This document shows, one piece after another, positions 11,226-21,250 of a DNA stretch of 64,000 nt. The stretch is from Prochlorococcus sp. AG-347-I06 (GTDB lineage Bacteria; Cyanobacteriota; Cyanobacteriia; PCC-6307; Cyanobiaceae). Position 1 is the stretch's first letter. The number at the start of each line of letters is the position of its first letter. Location: the NCBI GenBank assembly GCA_003281605.1, contig QCBM01000001.1:372001-436000 (forward strand). Direction: 5' to 3'. Below the pieces are notes generated by a model, which saw only the letters and a program-made list of their open reading frames with translations, did not search any database and was not told the DNA's origin. The translations under genes and the position numbers were made by a program.

Positions 11226-11561
11226 TTAAGAGTTGTTTACTTCTAAGCTATTTAACAACCTTATAAAACCAAACAAAATAACAAAATCACTTAGAGTTAG
11301 GAAGGATTCTGCAAAGCCATGCAGGAAGTCAACCTCAACAATGGTTTTATCATAGTAATTTAGTGTGAAGAAAGATACCAATATAGTTATGAATACGAAT
11401 AGAACAGTTAAGGAAAATCCTGTTTTTACAAAAATATTAACAGATTTGATTTTATATAAGTAAAACAAAAATATTGCATATGGAATTATTGATACTGCGA
11501 ACAATAATGTGTTATCAATTGAACCTAATTTTTCTATAACTTTAAATAATAAATCATTCAT
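11226..11561 (-). CDS. DUF3593 family membrane protein
   Basis: TM protein paired with a DUF2499 gene, a known cyanobacterial/plastid pair. Confidence 0.7.
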   Translation of the reverse strand: MNDLLFKVIEKLGSIDNTLLFAVSIIPYAIFLFYLYKIKSVNIFVKTGFSLTVLFVFITILVSFFTLNYYDKTIVEVDFLHGFAESFLTLSDFVILFGFIRLLNSLEVNNS

Positions 11562-11856
11562 AAGTCTCTTTTCCTTTAAAAATTATTAGTGCAGCTAGGG
11601 CTAATGTTGAATTTCCTATAAATGTAAATATTCCTTGAAGTGATACTAGACCGTAAAGATTTTCTTGGTTGTCATAGATATGCCATGTGATCGCACACAT
11701 AGCACCTATTAAGTTTGGTACCATAGCAAGGCCTAACCAAAAAAATAAATTATATTTTTTATATGTAGAAATTTTGTTTATGACTAGTATGGCAAAAATC
11801 CATTCTATTACAGATGAGATATGAATTAACCAAGTTCCAAATGATAATTCGTGCAA
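11554..11856 (-). CDS. DUF2499 family membrane protein
   Basis: HELSFGTWLIHISSVIEWIFAI... LGLAMVPNLIGAMCAITWHIYDN. Confidence 0.75.
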   Translation of the reverse strand: MHELSFGTWLIHISSVIEWIFAILVINKISTYKKYNLFFWLGLAMVPNLIGAMCAITWHIYDNQENLYGLVSLQGIFTFIGNSTLALAALIIFKGKETYE

Positions 11857-11860
11857 AATT

Positions 11861-12397
11861 TTATATTTTTTTCTTTAAAATGTTGAGAACTTCTTTAGCA
11901 TGATTTATAGGTAAAACACTAATCCATCTATAAGAAATTTTCCCATCTGGAGAAATCAAAAAAGTATTTCTATCTGAGAATGGAGGAATCCATGAACCAT
12001 ATTTATCACTAATAATTCCGTCAGGATCAGATAATAAAGTGTAGTTTATGGATTTTTCGCTGCAGAAACTTTCATGAGAATCTTGATTATCAGCGCTAAT
12101 GCCAACAATTTCGGCATTATATTTTGTGAAATCTTTTTTTAATTCCGAAAAACCTTTTGCTTCAAGAGTGCAACCTGCTGTAAAGTCTTTTGGATAAAAA
12201 TACATAACTAGCCACTTACCTTCAAAATCATTTAATTCCCATGTTTTTTTTGTTTTTATCTTTTTATTAAAACCTTCTAACTTAAAGTTAGGAGCAGAAT
12301 CACCAACTTCTGGAGCAAAATCAAAAGATAAGGCTGAATTACAATTAAATAAAAGAATAATGGGTATTAATATACTTACAACTAAATTTCTCATCAA
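11861..12397 (-). CDS. Peroxiredoxin (PrxQ/Bcp-type) with N-terminal signal/anchor
   Basis: GDSAPNFKLEGF...KWLVMYFYPKDFTAGCTLEAKGF. Confidence 0.92.
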   Translation of the reverse strand: MMRNLVVSILIPIILLFNCNSALSFDFAPEVGDSAPNFKLEGFNKKIKTKKTWELNDFEGKWLVMYFYPKDFTAGCTLEAKGFSELKKDFTKYNAEIVGISADNQDSHESFCSEKSINYTLLSDPDGIISDKYGSWIPPFSDRNTFLISPDGKISYRWISVLPINHAKEVLNILKKKI

Positions 12398-12399
12398 AT

Positions 12400-12636
12400 T
12401 TAGAATTTTCTTAAATCAACTCCATTTGATTTAGCAAATTTATTTAAACCTACTTTTTGTATAGACTTTAGGGCTTTGGTACTTATTTTTATATTTACCC
12501 ATTTTTTGCCTTCTTCCCACCATAGTCTCCTTTTTTGGAGATTAACTTGTTGTAATTTTTTTGTACGGATATGCGAGTGACTCACTGCCATCCCGTTATT
12601 TGCCCTTGCACCGGTCAGTTCGCAAACTCTTGACAT
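12400..12636 (-). CDS. rpmB: 50S ribosomal protein L28
   Basis: [34 protein letters not shown]. Confidence 0.96.
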   Translation of the reverse strand: MSRVCELTGARANNGMAVSHSHIRTKKLQQVNLQKRRLWWEEGKKWVNIKISTKALKSIQKVGLNKFAKSNGVDLRKF

Positions 12637-12675
12637 ATTATTTGGTTTATATCTTTAAAAATTCTAACATATGAC

Positions 12676-14580
12676 TCAATTTGTTGAATTAAGTAATTCT
12701 GAAATTAATTCGGCATTATTATTTTGTAAATTAATTATCTGTTCTTGATCTAATCCACCAACGGAAAGCTTAGCCATATTGTAAACATGATTTGCAATTT
12801 TTGATACCAATGGATTCTCAATTGGATCTTTTTCATCAATAATTATTTTGTTGCCTGTAATTTTATTAAGACCAACAATAAGTGGATGTTCTTTGTTAAT
12901 TAAGAGCACATGATAATCAGGTAAGCCAGGCATCTTTTGTTCCATGTAAGCTCCCATATCATTAATTCTTCTCATTTGTTCTGGAAGCAAAATCATCGCT
13001 GGTGGAGCATCTTTACTTGAAAGTGACTGCACTTTAACTGTAACTTTCTCATTGTTAAGGGCCTTAACTATCGTATCTCTAAGATTATCTGTATTTGATT
13101 TGCCATCCTTATCTACAATTTCTTTTGAATCTTTATCTTCTAGTTCATTTATTTCAGAATCTACTCTTTGGAATTGATAATCTTCATTTTTACTTTCCAA
13201 CCATGGAAGAAATTGCGCGTCAATTAAGGGATCGGATTTAATTACTTCTTTTTTATCAGATAAACAGATATTTAATGCACTAGACTGAGCAATCAAATCT
13301 GAACAGTAAATTATTTTTTTAGAATCAGTTAAATTATTTCGCTTTTTGTAATTGGCTAGAGTTGTGAAATATTTATCATTGGACTTGATGAGGGATTTAT
13401 TTTCAATATCTTTAGTTACGTCTTTCTTCGAATTTATTATTGTTTCGAAAATTATACTACTATCGACTAAATCAGCAAATTTATCATCTTCGATAGCACC
13501 AATTTTAATAAATGCAGAGATTGAATCCCAAATTTCTGCATAAAATTCTGGAGAATTTTTTATCAAATCCTTAAGTTTATTAGCGATTTTTTTTGAAATA
13601 AATGATGATATGGACCTTACTTTTCTATCTGTTTGTAATGCACTTCTACTAACATTTAGTGGTATATCTGTAGAGTCAATAACTCCTCTAAGTGGTAAAA
13701 GGTATTTTGGTACTATCTCTTTAATTGAATCGCTTACAAATACTTGATTGCAAAATAGTTTTATTTCTCCTTTTTCCCAATCAGCTCTACCTGACAACTT
13801 TGGAAAATACAATATCCCTTGTATGTCATATGGATAATCTGTATTTAGATGAATCCATAACAGTGGATCTCCCTGGAAAGGATAAAGGTATTTATATAAT
13901 TCAATATATTCTTCATCTTTTAATTCACTAGGTTGTTTTCTCCAAGGAGGATTTTTCTTATTAATTGTCTCTCCTTCTAATAAGACATCTATTGGCATAA
14001 AATCACAATATTTTTTTATGAGTGATTTAATCCTTTCAGGCTCGATAAACTCTTTTTCTTCTTCAAGTAGGTGAAGAATAACATCTGTACCAATTGTCTC
14101 TCTTTCTGATTCCTCTAATGTGAAATTTGGCGATCCATCACAAGACCATTTAAAAGCTTTTGATTCACCAATTGCAGACTTAGTTAATATATCAACTCTG
14201 TCTGCCACCATGAAACTTGAATAAAAACCTAGTCCAAAATGACCTATGAATTCATCATTATCTTTTTTGTATTTTGTTAGGAATTCTTCAGCACTAGAAA
14301 ATGCAACTTGATTTATATACTTCTTAATTTCTTCATCATTCATTCCAATTCCATTATCGGAAATTGTTAACGTATTTTTTTCTCTGTTTATTGATATTTT
14401 TACTTGAGCCTCCTCAGTATTCTCGCAATCACCTGCCATAGAGGCCATTCTTCTTTTACTAATTGCGTCAACACCATTACTTACAAGTTCTCTTAAAAAG
14501 ATTTCATGGTCAGAATATACTGCCTTCTTGATAATTGGGAAAATATTTTCGGTATTAATACGAATTTCGCCTTTTTCCAT
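12676..14580 (-). CDS. htpG: HSP90 chaperone HtpG
   Basis: EIFLRELVSNGVDAI, ISDNGIGM, IGHFGLGFYSSFMVAD. Confidence 0.97.
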   Translation of the reverse strand: MEKGEIRINTENIFPIIKKAVYSDHEIFLRELVSNGVDAISKRRMASMAGDCENTEEAQVKISINREKNTLTISDNGIGMNDEEIKKYINQVAFSSAEEFLTKYKKDNDEFIGHFGLGFYSSFMVADRVDILTKSAIGESKAFKWSCDGSPNFTLEESERETIGTDVILHLLEEEKEFIEPERIKSLIKKYCDFMPIDVLLEGETINKKNPPWRKQPSELKDEEYIELYKYLYPFQGDPLLWIHLNTDYPYDIQGILYFPKLSGRADWEKGEIKLFCNQVFVSDSIKEIVPKYLLPLRGVIDSTDIPLNVSRSALQTDRKVRSISSFISKKIANKLKDLIKNSPEFYAEIWDSISAFIKIGAIEDDKFADLVDSSIIFETIINSKKDVTKDIENKSLIKSNDKYFTTLANYKKRNNLTDSKKIIYCSDLIAQSSALNICLSDKKEVIKSDPLIDAQFLPWLESKNEDYQFQRVDSEINELEDKDSKEIVDKDGKSNTDNLRDTIVKALNNEKVTVKVQSLSSKDAPPAMILLPEQMRRINDMGAYMEQKMPGLPDYHVLLINKEHPLIVGLNKITGNKIIIDEKDPIENPLVSKIANHVYNMAKLSVGGLDQEQIINLQNNNAELISELLNSTN

Positions 14581-14696
14581 TTAAAAAAAATCAAACATAT
14601 TAAATCTTATTTCGTAAAAACTAGTTAATCAAGTTTAATTAGGAGTATTGTCCGAACAATATGTGAATTTAAGAGTTAAATAAATTTTAAAAGGTT

Positions 14697-15848
14697 TTAT
14701 TTAACCCACAAAATCTCACTACAATTATTTTCTTTCATAATTTGATTGGCTTTAGCCAAGTCATTACATGGATTTAAATGTAAGACAGCAATATTTCCTT
14801 TTTTCTGTTGTACTTTTTGTTCATTCATACTTTTTTCTAACAAATAAGAATCTTTAAACATCAATAAAATCCTTTTTTGATCTGTCTTTTCTTCATTAAT
14901 TAAATTTCTTAAAATGTCTACTGAAATTGTAAATCCAATCCCATTAAATATTTTCTCATTAGGACTAAATGATCTTACTAACTCGTCATATCTTCCGCCT
15001 TTTGCGATGACGCTTTTATTTTTCCCATTATCCCCTATTAGTTGAAAAACTATTCCTTCATATAAATTCAAGTGAGGTTGAAAAGTGGGATCAAGTTGTA
15101 ATTTAACACCATATTTATTTGATATTTTTGATAATGTTTCAAATAAAAAATTTAAGTCATCTAATGTTTTACTAGTACCATATGTAGTTTTTAATTTTTT
15201 TAATATTGCAATTGGCTCTCCTCGTGTAAATAAAAGATCTTTAAGAATATATTTATCATCTTCATCTATTCCTAATTTAGATAAATTATCTTGATCAAAA
15301 TTAACCAGACTTTTCTTAATTTCTTCAAAATTATTATTCTTATATTTCTTCAGTATCAAGTCCATTATTTTTGTAGTGCTTACTAGTAGAAATAAATTAC
15401 AACCATCCTTCAAATTAATATTATCGATTGAATCAAACAGAATATTAATAACTTCAATTTCTGGGTATTTTGTATCATATCCAATTAATTCAATTCCACT
15501 ATGCAATTTTTCTTCTAATTTAAATGAATTATTATTATTTTGTTTTTTATCAAAAACCATTCCATTGGTGAATAATCTTATTGGTCTTTTCTTATTTATT
15601 AATCTGGTAGATGACAATTTAACAATTGATGTTGTCATTTCTGGCCTAAGACATAATGAATTATTACTTACTATTCCTACAACCTGATTTTCATCAATTA
15701 CGCCACGGCCTTTAATGGTCTCTAAGGTATTTATAAATGAGGGTGAAACCTCTTCATATCCCCATAGTTTATATATATTGCTTAAATTATTTATTATGTT
15801 TGAATTATTTTTTACATCAACTAATTTAATTTCCTTTATATCTGTCAT
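14697..15848 (-). CDS. hisZ: ATP phosphoribosyltransferase regulatory subunit
   Basis: HisRS-like fold without full motifs: LRPEMTTSIVKLSSTRL, GIELIG, AKGGRYDELVRSF, GIGFTI. Confidence 0.87.
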   Translation of the reverse strand: MTDIKEIKLVDVKNNSNIINNLSNIYKLWGYEEVSPSFINTLETIKGRGVIDENQVVGIVSNNSLCLRPEMTTSIVKLSSTRLINKKRPIRLFTNGMVFDKKQNNNNSFKLEEKLHSGIELIGYDTKYPEIEVINILFDSIDNINLKDGCNLFLLVSTTKIMDLILKKYKNNNFEEIKKSLVNFDQDNLSKLGIDEDDKYILKDLLFTRGEPIAILKKLKTTYGTSKTLDDLNFLFETLSKISNKYGVKLQLDPTFQPHLNLYEGIVFQLIGDNGKNKSVIAKGGRYDELVRSFSPNEKIFNGIGFTISVDILRNLINEEKTDQKRILLMFKDSYLLEKSMNEQKVQQKKGNIAVLHLNPCNDLAKANQIMKENNCSEILWVK

Positions 15849-15866
15849 TTTAATATTTTACTATTT

Positions 15867-16715
15867 TTAGGTATAGAGATTTTTTTTAAATGGAATGACT
15901 TTATCTAGTTCATTTTTTAATTCATTCTCAAGGCTGGGAGAACAAGCTAAAATTCTTCCTGAACTTAAATTAAATTCGCCTGATGGATAATCAGAAATAA
16001 TACCACCAGCCTCTTTAACAATAATAGCACCGGCCGCTAGGTCCCACACCTCCAATCCTCTTTCCCAATATCCATCTACCTTACCTGCCGCAACAAATGC
16101 TAAATCAACTGCTGCTGCACCTCCTCTTCTAACGCCTCTAGTTTTATGTGTTAAATAACAAAATTCAGAATAATTATTATCCTCTGTCTCAAATCTGTCA
16201 TAAGAGAAACCAGTAACAAGTAGACTATTAGAAAGATTAGAAGGATTCGATACTTTAAGTTCACTATCATTGCAGAATGAGCCTAAACCTATACACGCTG
16301 AATATAGTTCATTTAAATAAGGTACTGATATAGCGCCTATTATTGGCCTATTTTTATATACAAGACCAATAGAAGTCCCAAAAAAAGGATATCCATGGGA
16401 ATAATTTGTTGTACCGTCTAATGGGTCTATACACCACGTCAAATCCGTTGATTTGGTTAATTTACCCGATTCCTCTGCATTTATAGATATGTTTGGTGTC
16501 TCTTCTAATAAATATTCTTTTATTTTATTTTCAACTTCCAAATCTACATTGGTAACTAGATCACCCTTCCTACCCTTTGATGATATTTTCTGAATTTTAT
16601 TGTAATTAACTTTTAAAATTTCACTACCAATTTGAGCGGAATTCTTGGCTATTTCATACAAAATGGATAAGTTTACTTGATTTGCAACTTCCTCTATTTC
16701 ACTTAATTCAAACAT
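15867..16715 (-). CDS. Inositol monophosphatase family protein
   Basis: GDLVTNVD, AEESG, WCIDPLDGTTNYSHGYPFF, WDLAAGAIIVKEAGG. Confidence 0.93.
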   Translation of the reverse strand: MFELSEIEEVANQVNLSILYEIAKNSAQIGSEILKVNYNKIQKISSKGRKGDLVTNVDLEVENKIKEYLLEETPNISINAEESGKLTKSTDLTWCIDPLDGTTNYSHGYPFFGTSIGLVYKNRPIIGAISVPYLNELYSACIGLGSFCNDSELKVSNPSNLSNSLLVTGFSYDRFETEDNNYSEFCYLTHKTRGVRRGGAAAVDLAFVAAGKVDGYWERGLEVWDLAAGAIIVKEAGGIISDYPSGEFNLSSGRILACSPSLENELKNELDKVIPFKKNLYT

Positions 16716-16720
16716 GATAG

Positions 16721-17095
16721 TTAATCTTCCTCAAATTCCCAAGGTGGCGCAACTCTTGTATTTCCCCTGCCAAAATATTGTCCAAATTGTATATCGTAAA
16801 CTTCATCTTCATATGTAGTTTCTACCTCAAGATCTGAAGTTGCTTTAGCTACACAAAGAAGTGCATAACCTTTGTCTTTTAATGGCTGAGATATACCCAT
16901 GGCTTCAGGCTGATTCAAAGTACCAGATTTAATTTTAACTGCACAACTTGTACAGCAACCATTTCTACAAGAAAATGCAAGTTTGAAACCTTTCTTTTCA
17001 AATTCCTTAAGTATATAGTCGTCACTATTAACCTGCTCTTGGTAGACCTTTCCGGTATCTTTATTTTTAATCGTGACTGTGAAAGTCTTTTTCAA
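16721..17095 (-). CDS. 2Fe-2S ferredoxin
   Basis: CRNGCCTSCAVKIKSG...LLCVA cluster-binding motif. Confidence 0.93.
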   Translation of the reverse strand: MKKTFTVTIKNKDTGKVYQEQVNSDDYILKEFEKKGFKLAFSCRNGCCTSCAVKIKSGTLNQPEAMGISQPLKDKGYALLCVAKATSDLEVETTYEDEVYDIQFGQYFGRGNTRVAPPWEFEED

Positions 17096-17144
17096 ATAAC
17101 TTTCCTCTAAAATGGGATGATCAAGGGTTAAAATAGTTATCTTG

Positions 17145-17231
17145 GGAGAGGTGGCCGAGTGGTTGAAGGCGCAGCACTGGAAATGCTGTATAGGGGCAAC
17201 TTTATCGAGGGTTCGAATCCCTCTCTCTCCG
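17145..17231 (+). tRNA. tRNA-Ser(GGA)
   Basis: ggagaggtggccgagtggttgaaggcgcagcactggaaatgctgtataggggcaactttatcgagggttcgaatccctctctctccg: acceptor GGAGAGG/TCTCTCC, long variable arm, loop CTGGAAA, T-loop TTCGAAT. Confidence 0.95.
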
Positions 17232-17444
17232 TTTCATATTAGTTTATTTTGGTTATCTACATCAACACCTTTTTCATTAAAGAATCTTTTAGAATAGATA
17301 GTAATCTTTTTAATAAATTATAAATAATCTTATTTATTTAAATTAAGTTGAAAATATTTGATTTTTACTATTATATGTAAATATCTAAGATAAAAATTAA
17401 TTAAATTATTAGTAAATTTTGCTTTAATTTAGCAATCTAAAATC

Positions 17445-19445
17445 ATGGGGCAAATAGTTGGAATTGATTTAGGTACTACTAACTCTGTAGTCGGAGTTAT
17501 AGAAGCTGGTCGTCCAATTGTTATTGCGAATTCTGAGGGATCTAGAACTACACCTTCAATTGTTGGATTTACAAAAGAAAAGGAAATAGTAATAGGAGAC
17601 CAAGCGAGAAGACAACTTGTTCTAAATCCTAAGAATACCTTTTATAACCTAAAAAGATTTATTGGTAGTGACTGGGATGAATTAGATGAGAATAGTATTT
17701 CTGTTCCTTATAACGTAAAGGCTAATAACAATGGAAGCGTTAGGGTTCTTAGTCCAAATACAGAAAGAGAGTATGCACCAGAAGAATTAGTGAGCTCGTT
17801 GATTAGGAAATTAATTAATGATGCTGAAACTTATCTTGGAGATACTGTTGATTCTGCCGTTATTACTGTCCCTGCTTACTTTAATGAATCTCAAAGGCAA
17901 GCCACAAAGGATTCTGCAATATTAGCTGGTATTAAAGTAGATAGAATTCTAAATGAGCCTACTGCTGCTGCTTTAGCTTATGGTTTTGAAAAAAGTTCTT
18001 CTAATAATGTTTTGGTTTTTGATTTAGGAGGAGGAACATTTGATGTTTCATTATTAAAAATTTCTAATGGCGTATTTGATGTGAAAGCCACTTGTGGTGA
18101 TACACAACTAGGCGGAAATAATTTTGATTCAAAAATAGTTGATTGGCTAGCAGAAAAATTTCTTGCTAAACATGATATTGACCTAAGAAGGGATAGACAA
18201 GCTTTACAGAGATTAACTGAGGCTGCTGAAAAAGCGAAATGTGAATTGTCAGGATTACAAAAAACAAAAATATCTTTGCCATTTATCACAACAAGTAAAG
18301 AAGGGCCGTTACATATAGAAGAAACCTTAGATAGAAAAATATTTGAATTATTATCACAAGATTTATTAGATAGATTATTAGAGCCTGTGCAAATAGCCTT
18401 AGATGATTCTGGGTGGAGCGCTGAAGATATTGATGAGGTAATTCTTGTTGGAGGAAGCACTAGAATTCCAATGGTTCAACAATTAGTGAGGACCCTTGTT
18501 CCAAATGATCCTTGTCAATCAGTTAATCCTGATGAAGTTGTAGCAGTTGGAGCTGCGATACAATCTGGAATTATTAGTGGTGATTTACAAGATTTACTAC
18601 TAAATGACGTTACTCCCTTATCTTTAGGCTTAGAAACTATTGGTGGTCTAATGAAAGTGCTCATCCCTCGTAATACGCCAATACCAGTAAGACAATCTGA
18701 TGTTTTTAGTACGTCTGAAGCTAATCAATCATCAGTCGTTGTTCAAGTACGTCAAGGAGAAAGGCCTTTAGCCTCTGAAAATAAATCACTTGGTAAATTT
18801 AGACTATCAGGAATACCTCCAGCTCCAAGGGGAATACCTCAAGTCCAGGTGGCATTTGATATAGATGCTAATGGTCTTTTAGAAGTGAGTGCAACTGATA
18901 GAACAACTGGAAGAAAGCAAACAGTTACAATTTCTGGAGGTTCAAACTTAAATGAGCAAGAAATAAATTCGATAATTGAAGAAGCCAAAGCAAAAGCTAA
19001 TGAAGATAGGAAGAGAAGATCTGTAATTGATAGAAAAAACAGTGCTTTAACTCTTATTGCGCAAGCTGAGAGAAGACTTAGGGATGCTTCATTAGAATTT
19101 GGACCTTATGGGGCTGAGAGGCAACAACGTGCTGTTGAATTAGCCATTCAAGATGTTGAAGATTATATAAATGATGATGATCCTCAAGAATTAGAAATTT
19201 CAGTAAGTGCTCTACAAGAAGCATTATTCGGCTTAAACAGAAAATTTGCATCAGAAAAGAAAACCGATAGTAATCCCTTACAAAGCATTAAAAATACATT
19301 TGGATCATTAAAGGATGAACTCTTCTCTGATGATTATTGGGATGATGATGATCCTTGGGATAATCAAATGAATAGAAATTATAGAAATTCGAGGTATGGT
19401 AATTCTAGGGACGATGATCCATGGGACAATGACTACTTCCTCTAA
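17445..19445 (+). CDS. dnaK: Molecular chaperone DnaK (cyanobacterial DnaK2-like)
   Basis: GIDLGTTNSVV, VLVFDLGGGTFDVSLL, VGGSTRIPMVQQ; acidic C-terminus with repeated DDDPWDN. Confidence 0.96.
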   Translation: MGQIVGIDLGTTNSVVGVIEAGRPIVIANSEGSRTTPSIVGFTKEKEIVIGDQARRQLVLNPKNTFYNLKRFIGSDWDELDENSISVPYNVKANNNGSVRVLSPNTEREYAPEELVSSLIRKLINDAETYLGDTVDSAVITVPAYFNESQRQATKDSAILAGIKVDRILNEPTAAALAYGFEKSSSNNVLVFDLGGGTFDVSLLKISNGVFDVKATCGDTQLGGNNFDSKIVDWLAEKFLAKHDIDLRRDRQALQRLTEAAEKAKCELSGLQKTKISLPFITTSKEGPLHIEETLDRKIFELLSQDLLDRLLEPVQIALDDSGWSAEDIDEVILVGGSTRIPMVQQLVRTLVPNDPCQSVNPDEVVAVGAAIQSGIISGDLQDLLLNDVTPLSLGLETIGGLMKVLIPRNTPIPVRQSDVFSTSEANQSSVVVQVRQGERPLASENKSLGKFRLSGIPPAPRGIPQVQVAFDIDANGLLEVSATDRTTGRKQTVTISGGSNLNEQEINSIIEEAKAKANEDRKRRSVIDRKNSALTLIAQAERRLRDASLEFGPYGAERQQRAVELAIQDVEDYINDDDPQELEISVSALQEALFGLNRKFASEKKTDSNPLQSIKNTFGSLKDELFSDDYWDDDDPWDNQMNRNYRNSRYGNSRDDDPWDNDYFL

Positions 19446-20355
19446 AAAAGACTATTTGTCGATTTTGGGTTTATCCTCTGATTTCGATGATAAAGAACTT
19501 AAAAAGGCCTTTCGAAGAGAAGCACGAAAATGGCATCCAGATTTAAATAAAAATGATATTAATGCGGAAGAAAGATTTAAATTAATTAACGAAGCATACG
19601 AATATCTACGTGATCCTAATGTAAGAAAAAATAGTGGGGATGAAAATGTCTATAGTGATAACGAAAATAATAATTTCAAGACTGGTTTTCCTGATTTTGA
19701 AGATTATCTTGATTCATTATTTGGATATGAATACTCACCTAAGAATTCCAATGAGTATGAAAACGAACCATATAAGGATGAATCGACAAATACAGATAAT
19801 GATGAATTTAATCATTATGAATACCCTACAACCTCTCCAGAAGAGCCTCCACCAGTTAAACTCCACCAAGATATTGAAACAGTTATAGAATTAACTCCTG
19901 ATGAGGCCTTAAATGGAGCTTCAATTTTAATTGAGCTTGAAGATGAAACTGTAGTAGAAGTTGATACACCTCCTTTCGCTGGAGATGGATGGCGATTAAG
20001 ACTAGAAAATATTGCAAGAGGAGGTAAAGATCATTATCTACAGTTAAAAGTTCAAACGGAAAGTGGTCTAAGAATTGATGGTTTAAGAGTTCTATATAAA
20101 TTAGAGTTATTTCCTCATGATGCTCTTCTTGGTTGTGCAGTTGAGGTTCCTACCCTTGATGGAAATGTCACACTCCAAGTACCACCAAAATCATCTACGG
20201 GAAGAATGTTACGTTTGAAAGGTAGGGGTTTAACTTTCGAAGATAATGTAGGTGATCAGTATGTTGAAATCCTGGTAGTGATACCTGCTGATATTAATGA
20301 TGAAGAAATTGCTTTATATACAAGATTACAAGAATTATCACTTTCTGATTCTTAA
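19429..20355 (+). CDS. DnaJ-like co-chaperone (J-domain plus DnaJ C-terminal domain, no zinc finger)
   Basis: MTTSSKKDYLSILGLSSDFDDKELKKAFRREARKWHPDLNKND; GDGWRLRLENIARGG, DALLGCAVEVPTLDGNVTLQVP. Start 19429 preferred over the track start 19396. Confidence 0.9.
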   Translation: MTTSSKKDYLSILGLSSDFDDKELKKAFRREARKWHPDLNKNDINAEERFKLINEAYEYLRDPNVRKNSGDENVYSDNENNNFKTGFPDFEDYLDSLFGYEYSPKNSNEYENEPYKDESTNTDNDEFNHYEYPTTSPEEPPPVKLHQDIETVIELTPDEALNGASILIELEDETVVEVDTPPFAGDGWRLRLENIARGGKDHYLQLKVQTESGLRIDGLRVLYKLELFPHDALLGCAVEVPTLDGNVTLQVPPKSSTGRMLRLKGRGLTFEDNVGDQYVEILVVIPADINDEEIALYTRLQELSLSDS

Positions 20356-20387
20356 TCAAATATTATATAAATAGAAAAACGATACTT

Positions 20388-20771
20388 ATGAACGTATTTG
20401 TTCTTTTATATAATTCAGGAACAGATAAGGAAGGAATTCATTCAATCGAACTTAAAGGAAGGACAATCGTTCTTATGTTTGAAGATAAGGATGATGCAAC
20501 TAGATATTGCGGCCTTCTAGAAGCTCAAGATTTTCCATTGCCAACGGTTGAGATGATCAATATAGAGGAAATAAAAGATTTCTGTATTAAATTAGATTAT
20601 GAATGCAAATTAGTAGAAAAAAATTTTGTACCTAAAACCGCAGAAGATCGGTTATTAATTTCACCACCCCAGAAAAACCTAAAAGTTGAAAATTGGGAGG
20701 AAGACAAAAATAGTAATAAAGATAGGATTGACATAAACACTATTAAGGAAAACCTTGAAAAGTTGCTTTAG
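20388..20771 (+). CDS. DUF3110 domain protein
   Basis: MNVFVLLYNSGTDKEGIHSIELKGRTIVLMFEDKDDATRYCGLLEAQDFPLPTVE. Confidence 0.75.
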   Translation: MNVFVLLYNSGTDKEGIHSIELKGRTIVLMFEDKDDATRYCGLLEAQDFPLPTVEMINIEEIKDFCIKLDYECKLVEKNFVPKTAEDRLLISPPQKNLKVENWEEDKNSNKDRIDINTIKENLEKLL

Positions 20772-20808
20772 CTACTAAAATATTTATTAATTACTAAACA
20801 AATAAAAC

Positions 20809-21246
20809 ATGACAACTGCATTATTTGAAACAGAAGTTGGGAACATTAATATTGAATTTTTCTCTGATGATGCACCTAATACAGTTAAAAACTTCACGAG
20901 CCTAATTAGTGATGGTTTTTATGATGGTCTAGCATTTCACAGAGTGATTCCTGGATTTATGGCTCAGGGTGGATGTCCACATACTCGCGATGGAGCATCA
21001 GGTATGCCTGGAACTGGTGGGCCTGGATATAATATAAAATGTGAAATTAATTCCAATAAACATCTAAAAGGTTCACTTTCTATGGCTCATGCGGGAAAGG
21101 ATACAGGTGGAAGTCAGTTTTTCATAGTTTATGAACCACAGCCTCATCTCGATGGGGTTCATACTGTTTTTGGTAAGACTGATGATATGGATATAGTTCT
21201 AAAGCTTACTAATGGGTCAAAAATTTTAAAGGCAACTTTAAAATAG
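20809..21246 (+). CDS. Cyclophilin-type peptidyl-prolyl cis-trans isomerase
   Basis: [44 protein letters not shown]. Confidence 0.96.
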   Translation: MTTALFETEVGNINIEFFSDDAPNTVKNFTSLISDGFYDGLAFHRVIPGFMAQGGCPHTRDGASGMPGTGGPGYNIKCEINSNKHLKGSLSMAHAGKDTGGSQFFIVYEPQPHLDGVHTVFGKTDDMDIVLKLTNGSKILKATLK

Positions 21247-21250
21247 TAAA

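Noticed and set aside
17978-18460. 160-aa minus-strand ORF opposite dnaK
   Set aside because: Antisense shadow of a strongly conserved DnaK region; no independent evidence.
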